Positions 35,290-44,193 of a stretch of 64,000 nucleotides of DNA are shown here, piece by piece. The notes beneath the pieces were generated by a model that was not told where the DNA came from, searched no databases, and saw nothing but the letters and a program-made list of their open reading frames with translations. The DNA is from JAEINY01 sp942490535. GTDB lineage: Bacteria > Bacteroidota > Bacteroidia > Bacteroidales > Marinilabiliaceae. The stretch lies in contig CALNXQ010000003.1 of assembly GCA_942490535.1 (NCBI GenBank), positions 558,001 through 622,000 on the forward strand, read 5' to 3'. Numbering within the stretch: position 1 is the first letter of the stretch; every line of letters begins with the position of its first letter. Made by a program: the position numbers and the translations under genes.

Positions 35290-35326
35290 AAAAAAGACGA
35301 CCCCAATTAGGCCGTCTTGGTTTTTT
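35290..35326 (-). terminator. Terminator after the M28 peptidase gene
   Basis: AAGACG and CGTCTT (35294-35299 and 35313-35318) form the stem, flanked by A- and T-runs on both sides, so it could work in either direction. Confidence 0.75.
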
Positions 35327-35341
35327 ATACCTGTATAAAAA

Positions 35342-36841
35342 CTAGTCAGCCGTATTTTCTACTTCGGTTAAGTCCAGATCTTCATCATTGGCCAATGCAT
35401 ACAATCCCAGGTAAAGCCATTTACTCACATCCTCCATGATCTCCGGCACCAACATTTCTGGCGTATCTGCCGGATTGTGGTAATATAATTTTTTCTGCAG
35501 ATCAGTACAATGTAAGCTAAAAGCGCGGAAACCATTTTGCGCCAGAGCCATTCCATCCGTACGTGGGCGCCCTTTATAGCTCTTATTCAAAAAACTGTTT
35601 GCAAGTGTCCGATGCAGATATTTCTCGTTTGCTGCTTCAAAATGCTTGAAGATCCCCGGAAAGGATTTCCCGCCACCAAACCGCAATCCACTGCCATTGC
35701 CCACCATATCCAGGTTAATGTAACAAACCGTTTTTTCTTTGGGGAAAAGGGGCTCTTTAGCATACTCTAAAGCACCCAATAATCCTTTTTCTTCCGCCCC
35801 GATAAAAAAGAAAGCGATGGTACGTTTGGGTGCCGGTAACTGCGCCAAAGCCCTTGCCGCCGCCATGATATCGGCAACCCCTGAGGCATTATCCAATGCT
35901 CCCGGAAACAAATGACCTAAGTTACCTTGTCCATCCAGATGCGCCCCCACCATGATGACCTCCTCTTTCAATTGAGGATCACTACCCGGGATCACCCCTA
36001 TCACATTACAATAAGAACTTTGAGCATGGTATTCAGTGTCTGCTTCGATAGTGACGACATGGCCAAGTTCAAGGCTTTGCGGTTTCTTTTTAACTTTCAA
36101 AGCCTCTTTTAACCTCTTATAATCCAGATTTTGAGCAAAAAAGAATTCCTCTGCAACCACTTCATCGACATGTGCATAAACCATCTTTTCCAGGTATTTA
36201 ATGCCTGGACTAGCTATTTTAGAAATAAACAGAACAGCAGTAGCACCATGCAGTTGGGCAGTCTTCAATTTTGCAGAAGAACCGGCATAGGGGGCCCATT
36301 GCGCCCATCCCGGCACATGCACCAACTCAGGATTACCCGATTCAATCATGACGACCTTCCCTCTGACATCAATGCCTCTATAATCATCATAGCCAAACTC
36401 CGGGGCTGAGATACCATAGCCCGCATAAACCACTTCGCCTGCTACTTTGCCACTGGCTGAATTGGAACCAGGATAATAATGCTCAGGAAACTGATAACTT
36501 TTCGAAATAGTCTGACCTTTTTTCCCTTTCAATTGAACGGAAAAGAGACCCACCGATTTAACATCGGTGTAGTCAATCGGGAAGCTCTTGAGATAAAACT
36601 TATCTTCATAACCAGGTTGAACGCCCCATTGCTCCAAATGGTTAACAACCCATTCTGCAGCTTTAGTATAGCCCGGACTACCGGCTAAGCGGCCGTCAAA
36701 TTGAGGTTCGGAAAGTGTTTTGGCATAACCAAATACCTCCTCGGATGTGATGGAGTGAAAATGTTTTAAGAGGACAGCCTCATCTTGAGCCTTCATAGGC
36801 CCAAAGAGGATCAACCCAATGATCAGAAAAAAATATCTCAT
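35342..36841 (-). CDS. M28 family aminopeptidase with PA domain, exported
   Basis: 499 residues with a signal peptide (about 1-18). A protease-associated (PA) insert lies at about 130-215 (VRGKVVMIESGNPE, then LHGATAVLFIS). The M28 co-catalytic zinc domain follows. Its metal and catalytic segments are visible: VGAHLDGQG (His, Asp), GALDNASGVADIM (bridging Asp), FFIGAEEKGLLGALEY (catalytic Glu-Glu) and INLDMVGNG. It likely acts as a periplasmic aminopeptidase. The tail ends in an acidic stretch (NDEDLDLTEVENTAD). Confidence 0.92.
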   Translation of the reverse strand: MRYFFLIIGLILFGPMKAQDEAVLLKHFHSITSEEVFGYAKTLSEPQFDGRLAGSPGYTKAAEWVVNHLEQWGVQPGYEDKFYLKSFPIDYTDVKSVGLFSVQLKGKKGQTISKSYQFPEHYYPGSNSASGKVAGEVVYAGYGISAPEFGYDDYRGIDVRGKVVMIESGNPELVHVPGWAQWAPYAGSSAKLKTAQLHGATAVLFISKIASPGIKYLEKMVYAHVDEVVAEEFFFAQNLDYKRLKEALKVKKKPQSLELGHVVTIEADTEYHAQSSYCNVIGVIPGSDPQLKEEVIMVGAHLDGQGNLGHLFPGALDNASGVADIMAAARALAQLPAPKRTIAFFFIGAEEKGLLGALEYAKEPLFPKEKTVCYINLDMVGNGSGLRFGGGKSFPGIFKHFEAANEKYLHRTLANSFLNKSYKGRPRTDGMALAQNGFRAFSLHCTDLQKKLYYHNPADTPEMLVPEIMEDVSKWLYLGLYALANDEDLDLTEVENTAD

Positions 36842-36942
36842 AATGTAAATGTTAATGTTCTATCTGCTAAAGATAATACATCTACTTAATGTGAGATATG
36901 ACAGGAATCACCCTGAAAGGAGTGGAAATAACCCTACATAAA

Positions 36943-36971
36943 AATGGTACCAATTCAAGATCGGTACCATT
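36943..36971 (-). terminator. Terminator of the NAD salvage operon
   Basis: Perfect 9-bp arms AATGGTACC (36943-36951) and GGTACCATT (36963-36971). On the minus strand the stem is followed by TTTTT. Confidence 0.8.
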
Positions 36972-36997
36972 CATATCCAAAACCCATTTTAACGTTC

Positions 36998-37831
36998 TTA
37001 TTTACCAAACACTTGCTCGCGCGTCAAATTGAGCGGATTCACCCGCTTATAGCCCGATCGGATATGGCGCTGAATGACTGGTGAATCATGCAAATGGTTA
37101 TTCTTCCCAGCCGCTAAGGTATACTGCTTTAATTCAGCATCAACTTGTGCATAGGTATCTACTCCCAACTGCTCCAAATCACTTCCGGTAATCCCTAAAC
37201 CATCGGTTGGAACCGCATCAATACAAGCTTGTAAGGCCTCTTTCTCGCCGGCTGATGCCAAGACTTCATTCACCAGGTATTGCGACAGTTCGTACACCTC
37301 TTCCTTCCACAGTTCCTGAATCATCCCATAATCACCCACATCTCCGTGGAGCGTCCAGAAGCCAAGCAAATATTCAGTATAATTATCTGTCGATAAAACC
37401 AACCCTTTGTGCTGTTGAGCCAGGTTATACAGATAAATCATGCGCAAACGTGCTTTTATATTGCCCAATCGCACTCTTCTTTCCCGATCTGACTCTCCTG
37501 TCTGCTCCTCCTCTTCCAGGATATCCTGCAAACTGGCCTGATACAAATGCGTCAAATCAATGGGCTTGAAACTGGTACAAAAAGCGTTTCCAATCATTTC
37601 ACCGCGCTCAATCTCATCAGCTTTGTTGGTTTCAATGGTGATGCTGCGCCCAATTAATTCAATGCCCAATTCTTTGCAAACAGGAGCGGCCAGTGCAGCA
37701 CACAAAGCCGAATCAATACCTCCTGAAAGACCTAAAACGAGTGATTTAAGTCCACTCTTTTCAATGTATTCCTTTAGTTGAAAGCGAATATTTTCAACGC
37801 CGGTTTTCATTTTCATTTTATCCATTATCAA
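36998..37831 (-). CDS. nadE: NAD synthase, ammonia-dependent (NadE)
   Basis: 277 residues with the N-type ATP pyrophosphatase P-loop SGGIDSALCAALAAP (about 34-48) and the conserved STDNYTEYLLGFWTLHGDVG segment. It converts nicotinate adenine dinucleotide to NAD+ using ATP and ammonia. No nitrilase-type glutaminase domain is present, so free ammonia is the nitrogen source. It is the last gene of the nrtR-pncA-pncB-nadE cluster, 111 bp after pncB. Several in-frame Met codons occur near the start (residues 1, 3, 6, 8). Confidence 0.92.
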   Translation of the reverse strand: MIMDKMKMKTGVENIRFQLKEYIEKSGLKSLVLGLSGGIDSALCAALAAPVCKELGIELIGRSITIETNKADEIERGEMIGNAFCTSFKPIDLTHLYQASLQDILEEEEQTGESDRERRVRLGNIKARLRMIYLYNLAQQHKGLVLSTDNYTEYLLGFWTLHGDVGDYGMIQELWKEEVYELSQYLVNEVLASAGEKEALQACIDAVPTDGLGITGSDLEQLGVDTYAQVDAELKQYTLAAGKNNHLHDSPVIQRHIRSGYKRVNPLNLTREQVFGK

Positions 37832-37942
37832 TATCTATGTAGATTATTCTGAAACCAATGATCACTATTAAATCCCATTACAAAGTAAATGATAGCTTTT
37901 GAATTATTAGTTTTTCGACCTGCAAAAAACAAATATCCATGT

Positions 37943-39115
37943 TCAATCACTAATGCCCAACGAGGATTTACAAAACTCTATTTCACGTGAAGCTCCCGTA
38001 TGCTTGCCGGCCACATCTGATAACTTAACCGTCTCCACATATTCCTGATCACCATTTCGTCGGGCATGTGTCATTTTTATAACCATATTAAGTGGTGTAA
38101 CGCCCACATCGTTGGTAAGATAAGTACCTATACCATAGACATCAATAAGCTGTCCATCCACAAACTTCCGGATCTGTGCCACCTTGTCCAGATTGAGCGC
38201 ATCACTGTATACCACTGTTTTGGTTTCAGGCCGAATGCGTCTGGATCGATAAAACGCCAGTGTTTTCTCTGTAAACTCAATGGGATCGCCACTGTCCCAA
38301 CGAACGCCGTCAAACAGTTTGGCATATTCTGTGGTGAAATTTTCATAAAAATTATCCGTGGTATAAGTATCTGTCAATGCAATACCCAAATCACCATGAT
38401 AGACTTTCGTCCAGGATTCCAGGCCTTTGGCATTGGCCATCCGGTATCCGTAGTGCGCCCCATGATACATAAACCATTCATGCGGATGAGTACCGATGGG
38501 TGCCAGGTGATGCTTCATGGCCAGATACACATTGCTGGTTCCCCGTAAATTACTGCCGGCCGAATCTTTCAGACTTTTGATCACACGATCATGAACTTTA
38601 AATGAGAAACGCCGGCGTGTGCCAAAATCCGAAAAATTAACACCCATTGCCTTAAAGCGCAATCCCTTTTCAAAAGCTGTACTGTCGATCTCGTCAGGCT
38701 GCTGGCCAGTCATCCGGAAATAAAGTTCAGAGATTATAGCCATTAAAGGAACTTCCCAAAGGACGGTACGGTACCATAAACCTTCAACAACAACATCCAA
38801 CATTTCCCCTTTTTGCTGGATCGTAACTTCAGAAGGATCATACCGGTAGCCCTTTAACAAATCGATAAATACCGGATCAAAATAATAACAGCGTTGCCGA
38901 ATAAACTGCTCTTCATCTGGAGTCAATGCAAGAGCTGCCATGCTCAGCACCTCAACCTTCAAAGCTTCACCAAAACCGTCTGGAAATCGAGTCGCATTGC
39001 GATCGAAAAATCGATATTTAACCATGGCATGAGGATACAGCTTTTGCACCGCATTCATGGTTGTAAATTTATACAGGTCGTTATCGGTAAAATAAGATAT
39101 TATGGCTTTGTGCAT
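37943..39115 (-). CDS. pncB: Nicotinate phosphoribosyltransferase
   Basis: 390 residues, a typical length. It makes nicotinate mononucleotide from nicotinate and PRPP. The N-terminal DNDLYKFTTMNAVQKLYP, FSDFGTRRRFSF, and the His of PHEWFMYHG (H212, the phosphorylated His in the family) are present. The phosphate-binding region with WDSGDP follows. It lies between the nicotinamidase and nadE genes on the same strand, giving the full nicotinamide to NAD route apart from NadD. Confidence 0.95.
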   Translation of the reverse strand: MHKAIISYFTDNDLYKFTTMNAVQKLYPHAMVKYRFFDRNATRFPDGFGEALKVEVLSMAALALTPDEEQFIRQRCYYFDPVFIDLLKGYRYDPSEVTIQQKGEMLDVVVEGLWYRTVLWEVPLMAIISELYFRMTGQQPDEIDSTAFEKGLRFKAMGVNFSDFGTRRRFSFKVHDRVIKSLKDSAGSNLRGTSNVYLAMKHHLAPIGTHPHEWFMYHGAHYGYRMANAKGLESWTKVYHGDLGIALTDTYTTDNFYENFTTEYAKLFDGVRWDSGDPIEFTEKTLAFYRSRRIRPETKTVVYSDALNLDKVAQIRKFVDGQLIDVYGIGTYLTNDVGVTPLNMVIKMTHARRNGDQEYVETVKLSDVAGKHTGASREIEFCKSSLGISD

Positions 39116-39153
39116 AGTTGATGTGTTTAAAATATCGAATTGAAGAGTTGAAA

Positions 39154-39939
39154 TTATAAAGCTTCACTGGATGGCAAAAATTTGGCCCCATAGGTAGCTG
39201 CCTGTAAATAGATTTCCTTACCCTGATCCTCAAATCCCTGCACGGGCGACATGCAATCTGTTAACAAAATAAGCTCCGATTTAAATCCTTTAACCTCTAA
39301 AATCTGTTTTACTGTGGAAGCCACACAATGGCTTTTTGCTTCACCGCCAACCAATACGCGACTGGCTCGTTTTAATCGAAAGGCCAATTCTGAATTTAAA
39401 CAAGTAGAGGCATCACTGCCAATGGGAATATTAGCCCTTAAAGCACCAAAATGCTCGGTGAGCGGATTCTGACCTTTAGCAATTAATTGATAATATTTCC
39501 CAAAATAAGTCCATTGCCGCACAGCTTGAAATACTTCATCATAAACCGCAGCTCCCCATGAACCAATCAAACAGTGTTCCGGCCAAATAACATGTGGAAA
39601 TACATCTTGCCGCTCTAATTCTGCCAGATAACTCTTTACTTTTTCTATTTGAAAAATGGGTAACCACTCTTCCCGCTCCACCATTTCTAAGGTGATGGTC
39701 GTAAAAGGATCGGGCGTTTCGCCTCTTTGATTGCGCCAAAAGCCCGGATGCGCAATATCTAATACATGATGATGATCCTGGGTGAGAATAATTTCATCTA
39801 TTTGATTTCCTTTCTTTTCAATAAAGCGTGCCAATCGAAACATATCCCGGTCAGCTCCGGGGACATACAACGTCCCTTGCGGATGACAGAAATCATTTTG
39901 GGCGTCAATGATCAATAACAGGTTACCTTCTCTTTTCAT
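39154..39939 (-). CDS. pncA: Nicotinamidase-like cysteine hydrolase (PncA family)
   Basis: 261 residues, longer than typical bacterial nicotinamidases (about 180-215). Catalytic residues fit the family: Asp12 (DAQNDF), Lys155 (AKGQNP) and Cys205 (EAKSHCVAST). The metal-site region TQDHHHVLDIAHPGFW lies at about 53-68. The extra length is an insert around residues 70-120 and 130-150, as in the larger nicotinamidase subgroup. It should convert nicotinamide to nicotinate for the pncB product encoded 38 bp downstream. Confidence 0.88.
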   Translation of the reverse strand: MKREGNLLLIIDAQNDFCHPQGTLYVPGADRDMFRLARFIEKKGNQIDEIILTQDHHHVLDIAHPGFWRNQRGETPDPFTTITLEMVEREEWLPIFQIEKVKSYLAELERQDVFPHVIWPEHCLIGSWGAAVYDEVFQAVRQWTYFGKYYQLIAKGQNPLTEHFGALRANIPIGSDASTCLNSELAFRLKRASRVLVGGEAKSHCVASTVKQILEVKGFKSELILLTDCMSPVQGFEDQGKEIYLQAATYGAKFLPSSEAL

Positions 39940-40008
39940 GGTTAAACGGTATTAGTCAATGTTTACATCCTTATTCCTGATTTTGAAGTATTTTAAAACG
40001 GAGCATTT

Positions 40009-40710
40009 CTATAATTCGAAATTGAATCCTTTAGTGGTCAGTTCCTGGTATTTTTTTCGGTCAAACTGATAATAGCGACCGGCACGATGCGGTGTATTGG
40101 CTTCCTTTTCATCCAGCTGGATTAAGATATCCATATTCATAATTTTACGATGAAAATTGCGCCGATCAATGTGCAGCTCTAAGATCGCTTCATAGAGATT
40201 TTGCAAATCCCGCATGGTAAACTTTTCCTCCAGCAACTCAAAACCAATGGGTTGGTACCTCACTTTTCCCTTTAAACGCTGAATAGCCATCCGTAAAACC
40301 CGATCGTGATCAAAGGCCAGCGAGGGAATTTCATGCATTGAAAACCAATTGGCATTATTGGCATCATCGCCAGCTAAAAGTTCATAATCTGAAATTTTTA
40401 CCAGTGCAAAATAAGCAATGGAAACAACCCGTCCACGCGGGTCACGATTCACATCGCTGTAGGTATACAACTGCTCTATAAACATATCCCGAACGCCGGT
40501 TTCTTCAAATAACTCCCGCCGGGCACATTGCTCTGCATCTTCATCCATATTCATAAATCCTCCGGGCAAAGCCCATTGACCTTTAAAAGGATCGATGCCC
40601 CGCTCAATCAACAGGACTTTAAGAGCTGAACCATCAAATCCAAAAATGACACAATCCGTCGTCACCATGGGTCTGGGGTATTCGTAACAATAATTGAGTG
40701 TTGATGTCAT
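40009..40710 (-). CDS. nrtR: NrtR-type NUDIX regulator of NAD metabolism (intact NUDIX box)
   Basis: 233 residues: a NUDIX domain (about 14-145) and a C-terminal winged helix (from PIGFELLEEKFTMRDLQNL). The NUDIX box is complete, with GGFMNMDE and RRELFEETGV placing G51, E57, R65-E66, E69-E70 and G72 in the canonical spacing. In the family, ADP-ribose or related NAD products bind here and release the repressor from DNA. It heads the cluster nrtR-pncA-pncB-nadE, which fits control of NAD salvage. Its own leader carries a 9-bp inverted repeat (40712-40742). Confidence 0.93.
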   Translation of the reverse strand: MTSTLNYCYEYPRPMVTTDCVIFGFDGSALKVLLIERGIDPFKGQWALPGGFMNMDEDAEQCARRELFEETGVRDMFIEQLYTYSDVNRDPRGRVVSIAYFALVKISDYELLAGDDANNANWFSMHEIPSLAFDHDRVLRMAIQRLKGKVRYQPIGFELLEEKFTMRDLQNLYEAILELHIDRRNFHRKIMNMDILIQLDEKEANTPHRAGRYYQFDRKKYQELTTKGFNFEL

Positions 40711-40711
40711 C

Positions 40712-40742
40712 TTATCTTTGCGTTAATTATACACAAAGATAA
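40712..40742 (-). promoter_or_regulatory. nrtR promoter with a 9-bp inverted repeat
   Basis: TTATCTTTG (40712-40720) and CAAAGATAA (40734-40742) are perfect inverted copies 13 bp apart, 22 bp centre to centre. The minus-strand arm contains a -7 box TATCTTTG, 23 bp before the start codon. Binding here would block the promoter, so it is a candidate NrtR operator. The operator role is inference. Confidence 0.6.
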
Positions 40743-40820
40743 ACGATAATGATTGACTCTGCCAAGAGTCTTTGCGTCTTTTTTACACAAATAATCCTTT
40801 TTAATTGAGGAATAACACTT

Positions 40821-41462
40821 TTATTGCAAAAACATCACAAACTCCAAATTAGCGGAGGCCGACATGCCATTGGGATTACAGCCCGGTTTCCCTTCAGGAA
40901 TAGCGATGCCTAATTGGGTGTAATGACGGATCCATCCTTCATGAAAAAGGTCGGTACCTGGTTTTTTAAAAGTCATGGGTTCCAATTGAAAAACAGAATC
41001 CTTAGCCCATATTTCATAGATGTATTCCGAACAATAATAGCCATCATCCGCCAGCACATAGGTGTAATTATAAGATTGTCCGATCAACTTTTTGGCACGA
41101 TCTAGGGCGTTAGGAATATGTTCTTGAAAAGGATGGCGTAATCGATACACACCAACCACTGCTGAATCAGTCTCATCAGGATGGACAAACTCAGCCAGTA
41201 ATTCCCGGCAAACTCCCTTACCAGGCGCAGCATGATACACCCACACCATTGAATCAAGCACTTCAACAATACCCATGTGTGTATATTGCGTGGCCTTATG
41301 AGTCTGTGTAACCGAGTTAATCGCTTTTGATAATTCACTATTTAAACTGCCTCTAAAAAGAATGTCCCCCGTACGAATTTCCATATTAGCCTGTTTTTGT
41401 TCACATGCCATCAGAAACATAACAATAATGATCCAACCAAATTGTTTCAATAAATAACGCAT
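40821..41462 (-). CDS. YiiX/YebB-like permuted papain-fold lipoprotein
   Basis: 213 residues with a lipoprotein signal (lipobox FLMAC). The permuted NlpC/P60-type fold is recognisable by TGDILFRGS, the catalytic His in YTHMGIVEV and the catalytic Cys in GYYCSEYIYEIW. Members are hydrolases of unknown substrate, thought to act on amide bonds in the envelope or on lipids. It lies next to two L,D-transpeptidases but on the opposite strand to the nearer one. Confidence 0.85.
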   Translation of the reverse strand: MRYLLKQFGWIIIVMFLMACEQKQANMEIRTGDILFRGSLNSELSKAINSVTQTHKATQYTHMGIVEVLDSMVWVYHAAPGKGVCRELLAEFVHPDETDSAVVGVYRLRHPFQEHIPNALDRAKKLIGQSYNYTYVLADDGYYCSEYIYEIWAKDSVFQLEPMTFKKPGTDLFHEGWIRHYTQLGIAIPEGKPGCNPNGMSASANLEFVMFLQ

Positions 41463-41769
41463 CTGCTACTAGAGTTTTATTGATACCATAACAGGTTGAA
41501 GAAGGAAATCGTTCATCAAAAATTACATTTGACGTATTTATTCTACAATAGGATGAACGTTTATAACCTGCTCCGTAGTAATAATCACTTCATTTGTTTT
41601 AATTTGCAGTAACCTTTATGCATCAAGGGCTGCAATACTATTTCGCCCGGTATGCGAATGTCAATATCGTTTTGACGAATAATCATTTTTAATTGACAAA
41701 CGGAACCTTTTTGAAAATGACACCGTATTCAGGACAAAACCAAATACAATTGCAAATTAATAGAGGGAT
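41463..41769. other. Divergent gap without a supported gene
   Basis: About 307 A/T-rich bp between the YiiX-type gene and the plus-strand L,D-transpeptidase. It must hold promoters for both, but no clear TAnnTTTG pair is seen. Confidence 0.4.
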
Positions 41770-42498
41770 ATGAGAACGAGCAAGCAATTAACCACAAAAA
41801 TTAACAACAGCATCATTACCAAACTAGCTTTCATTTTTCTGTTTAGCATTACTTTTATTTCACCAACTCTGTCAGACAGTAACCCAAGTACCGAACCGTT
41901 ACCAGACATACGTCCGGTATCCGAACAGTTGTTTTCGAAATTAAGCTGCCAGGAATTAAGCTATCCAGCTTTTCAAGCTGCCATTGAAGCTCATAAAGTA
42001 TTTTTATCAAAACATAAGGTAAAAAACGATACCATCCTTACCATTGTTGATTTCTCGAAACCAAGCACTGAAAAGCGCTTCTTCGTCATCGACGTAAAAA
42101 ATAAAAAGATATTGCACAAAGAGTTAGTGGCGCATGGTAAAAATACAGGAATGTTATTTGCACAGAATTTTTCCAACGTGGCACATTCATTACAAAGCAG
42201 TTTAGGCATGTACCTTACAGCTGAGACCTACCAGGGTAAACATGGCTATTCATTGCGTTTGGATGGCGTTGTAAAAGGGATGAATGACAAAGCCCGCGAA
42301 CGTGCCATTGTAATTCATGGTGCCAACTACGTGAGTGATTCATTTGCTAAAACCCACGGTCGCTTGGGTCGTAGCTTTGGATGCCCGGCATTGAGCTATC
42401 AGGTGAGCACGCCCATTATCAATACAATTAAAAATCAAAGCTGCTTATTCCTTTACCACCCGGCATTGGATCAGGATAAATTACTGGCTACCATTTAG
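41770..42498 (+). CDS. YkuD_2-type L,D-transpeptidase-like protein, exported
   Basis: 242 residues with an N-terminal signal or anchor (about 15-35). The catalytic domain of the murein L,D-transpeptidase-related family (YkuD_2) is indicated by FFVIDVKNKKILHKELVAHG, the His region VIHGANYV and the catalytic Cys205 in GRSFGCPALSY. It may cross-link or modify peptidoglycan. Its 3' end overlaps the convergent YcbB-type gene by 11 bp. The same catalytic chemistry in two convergent genes suggests related cell-wall roles. Confidence 0.88.
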   Translation: MRTSKQLTTKINNSIITKLAFIFLFSITFISPTLSDSNPSTEPLPDIRPVSEQLFSKLSCQELSYPAFQAAIEAHKVFLSKHKVKNDTILTIVDFSKPSTEKRFFVIDVKNKKILHKELVAHGKNTGMLFAQNFSNVAHSLQSSLGMYLTAETYQGKHGYSLRLDGVVKGMNDKARERAIVIHGANYVSDSFAKTHGRLGRSFGCPALSYQVSTPIINTIKNQSCLFLYHPALDQDKLLATI

Positions 42499-44128
42499 GT
42501 AAACTAGACCACAACAAATTCAGATCTGCAATATCTTTTCCATAAAAATCTTCATGAAAAATAATTTCATCAGGTGCATTTACAGAGCAGGTGAGGTAAC
42601 GCAAATAAACCGGTAATTCTTTAGAAACCCGATAATGCTTGGTTGTTTTCTCAGCCAGATGCTCGCGCAACGATTTATAAGACGACTCTGACAAAAGATA
42701 TTTAGCCAGTTCAAGTGGATCTTCCACCCGAATACAACCGTGCGACAAGGCACGGTTTTTCCGTTTAAAATACCCCTTGGCATTGGTATCGTGAAGGTAG
42801 ATACTTTGCGTATTAATGAAATTAAATTTTATCACCCCCAAAGCATTCATATACCCGGGTTCCTGGATGACTCTAAAGGGCACATACTCTTCATTGACCG
42901 CCTCCCAATCCACATCATCCGGTTCCATAGGATTGCCATACCAGTCCACCAATTCATAGCCTTTTTTTTTCAGATAACCGGAATTACGGCGCATAGCTGG
43001 TGATATTTCCTTGACCACAATGCTTTTGGGAATATTCCACCGGGGAAAGGTGATCACTTCCGCCATGGGGCCTGAAATAACAGGTGTTGGGGTATGAGGA
43101 CTTCCAACCACCACATAATGACGCCGAATGGGAAATTCATTTTCATAGATGATTAATTCGGATGCCGGAATATTGATCCAAATGTAATCTCTTCCGTCAG
43201 GAGCCTCTACTTTTAATCGGTCCATATTAAGTTGAACCATCTCCATTTTGGCTAAAAAATCATCGTATAAAAGTCGCTTAAAGTGAATTAAACTCCCAGC
43301 TTCCACATGCCTGGAAGCAAAATAAGATGGTATGAGTTCATCCGTATAGACTGTTATATCCGACTCCCCATTCAGGTAAAAACCGGTCCAACGCAAAAGC
43401 TGCGTCACTAATGTGTCAAATTCAGCATCTGAATGGGCTAAAAACCAATTATTGGAAGACGCCTCACATTTCTCTTCAAACTGTTCCCAAATTGTCCACC
43501 ACTGTGAAAGATTCTGTGTGAACCATTTACAGTGAATACTTTCCGGCTCATATGTTGACATGGTATGATCAAAGCCACAACACAAGTTTAAAAGCCCTCC
43601 GATAAGTTTATCTCTGGGGATGGAATCCTCAAGTACTGTCCATATTTGACGCGTCCGCACCATTCCATATTTGAGCTGCGATAAATAAACCAAGGCGGCA
43701 GCGGATAACCATACATCGGTTTTCGCCTGAAGTTTACCATCACTAGAATCCGGTAACTGATTTTTTACTATACCATTACGGATGCGGTCGATGGGAAAAG
43801 CCTGTTTGGTAAGACCAATGGTATGAGCCTGATCAAAACGTTGTAATAACCGGGCCGCTTCCTCCCTCAATACACCATTACTATACCAGATGGGATGATG
43901 ATTGCGCTGTTGATATAAACGGTCCACCTCCCCGGTCAATAAGGGCCATGGCAACTCCTCTTCAACCAGACATAAGTTTATCTGCATGGCTATCGTCTCA
44001 TTGGACCAACCATTGATGGAGTCATCCTTTCCTTCCTGCACAGAGGCCCACAACCACGCCCCAATCAGAAGAATAATCGCACCCGAACGCTGATATCTTT
44101 GAACTGTTAACACGTCATCCCCCCTCAC
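42488..44128 (-). CDS. YcbB/LdtD-type L,D-transpeptidase
   Basis: 546 residues with an N-terminal membrane segment (about 13-30). The YcbB scaffold region covers about 60-230, with a peptidoglycan-binding-like section between about 250 and 320. The YkuD catalytic domain (about 325-500) has the active-site Cys465 in LSHGCIRVEDPLELA, the usual HGC context. It forms 3-3 cross-links in peptidoglycan or attaches proteins to it. The 3' end overlaps the convergent gene by 11 bp. Confidence 0.9.
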   Translation of the reverse strand: MRGDDVLTVQRYQRSGAIILLIGAWLWASVQEGKDDSINGWSNETIAMQINLCLVEEELPWPLLTGEVDRLYQQRNHHPIWYSNGVLREEAARLLQRFDQAHTIGLTKQAFPIDRIRNGIVKNQLPDSSDGKLQAKTDVWLSAAALVYLSQLKYGMVRTRQIWTVLEDSIPRDKLIGGLLNLCCGFDHTMSTYEPESIHCKWFTQNLSQWWTIWEQFEEKCEASSNNWFLAHSDAEFDTLVTQLLRWTGFYLNGESDITVYTDELIPSYFASRHVEAGSLIHFKRLLYDDFLAKMEMVQLNMDRLKVEAPDGRDYIWINIPASELIIYENEFPIRRHYVVVGSPHTPTPVISGPMAEVITFPRWNIPKSIVVKEISPAMRRNSGYLKKKGYELVDWYGNPMEPDDVDWEAVNEEYVPFRVIQEPGYMNALGVIKFNFINTQSIYLHDTNAKGYFKRKNRALSHGCIRVEDPLELAKYLLSESSYKSLREHLAEKTTKHYRVSKELPVYLRYLTCSVNAPDEIIFHEDFYGKDIADLNLLWSSLPKW

Positions 44129-44193
44129 TTCACCGCCACTTAAGTTAGTACATTTAAAGGATAACGTCTATCCTTTTAATCAGTTCACTTCAA

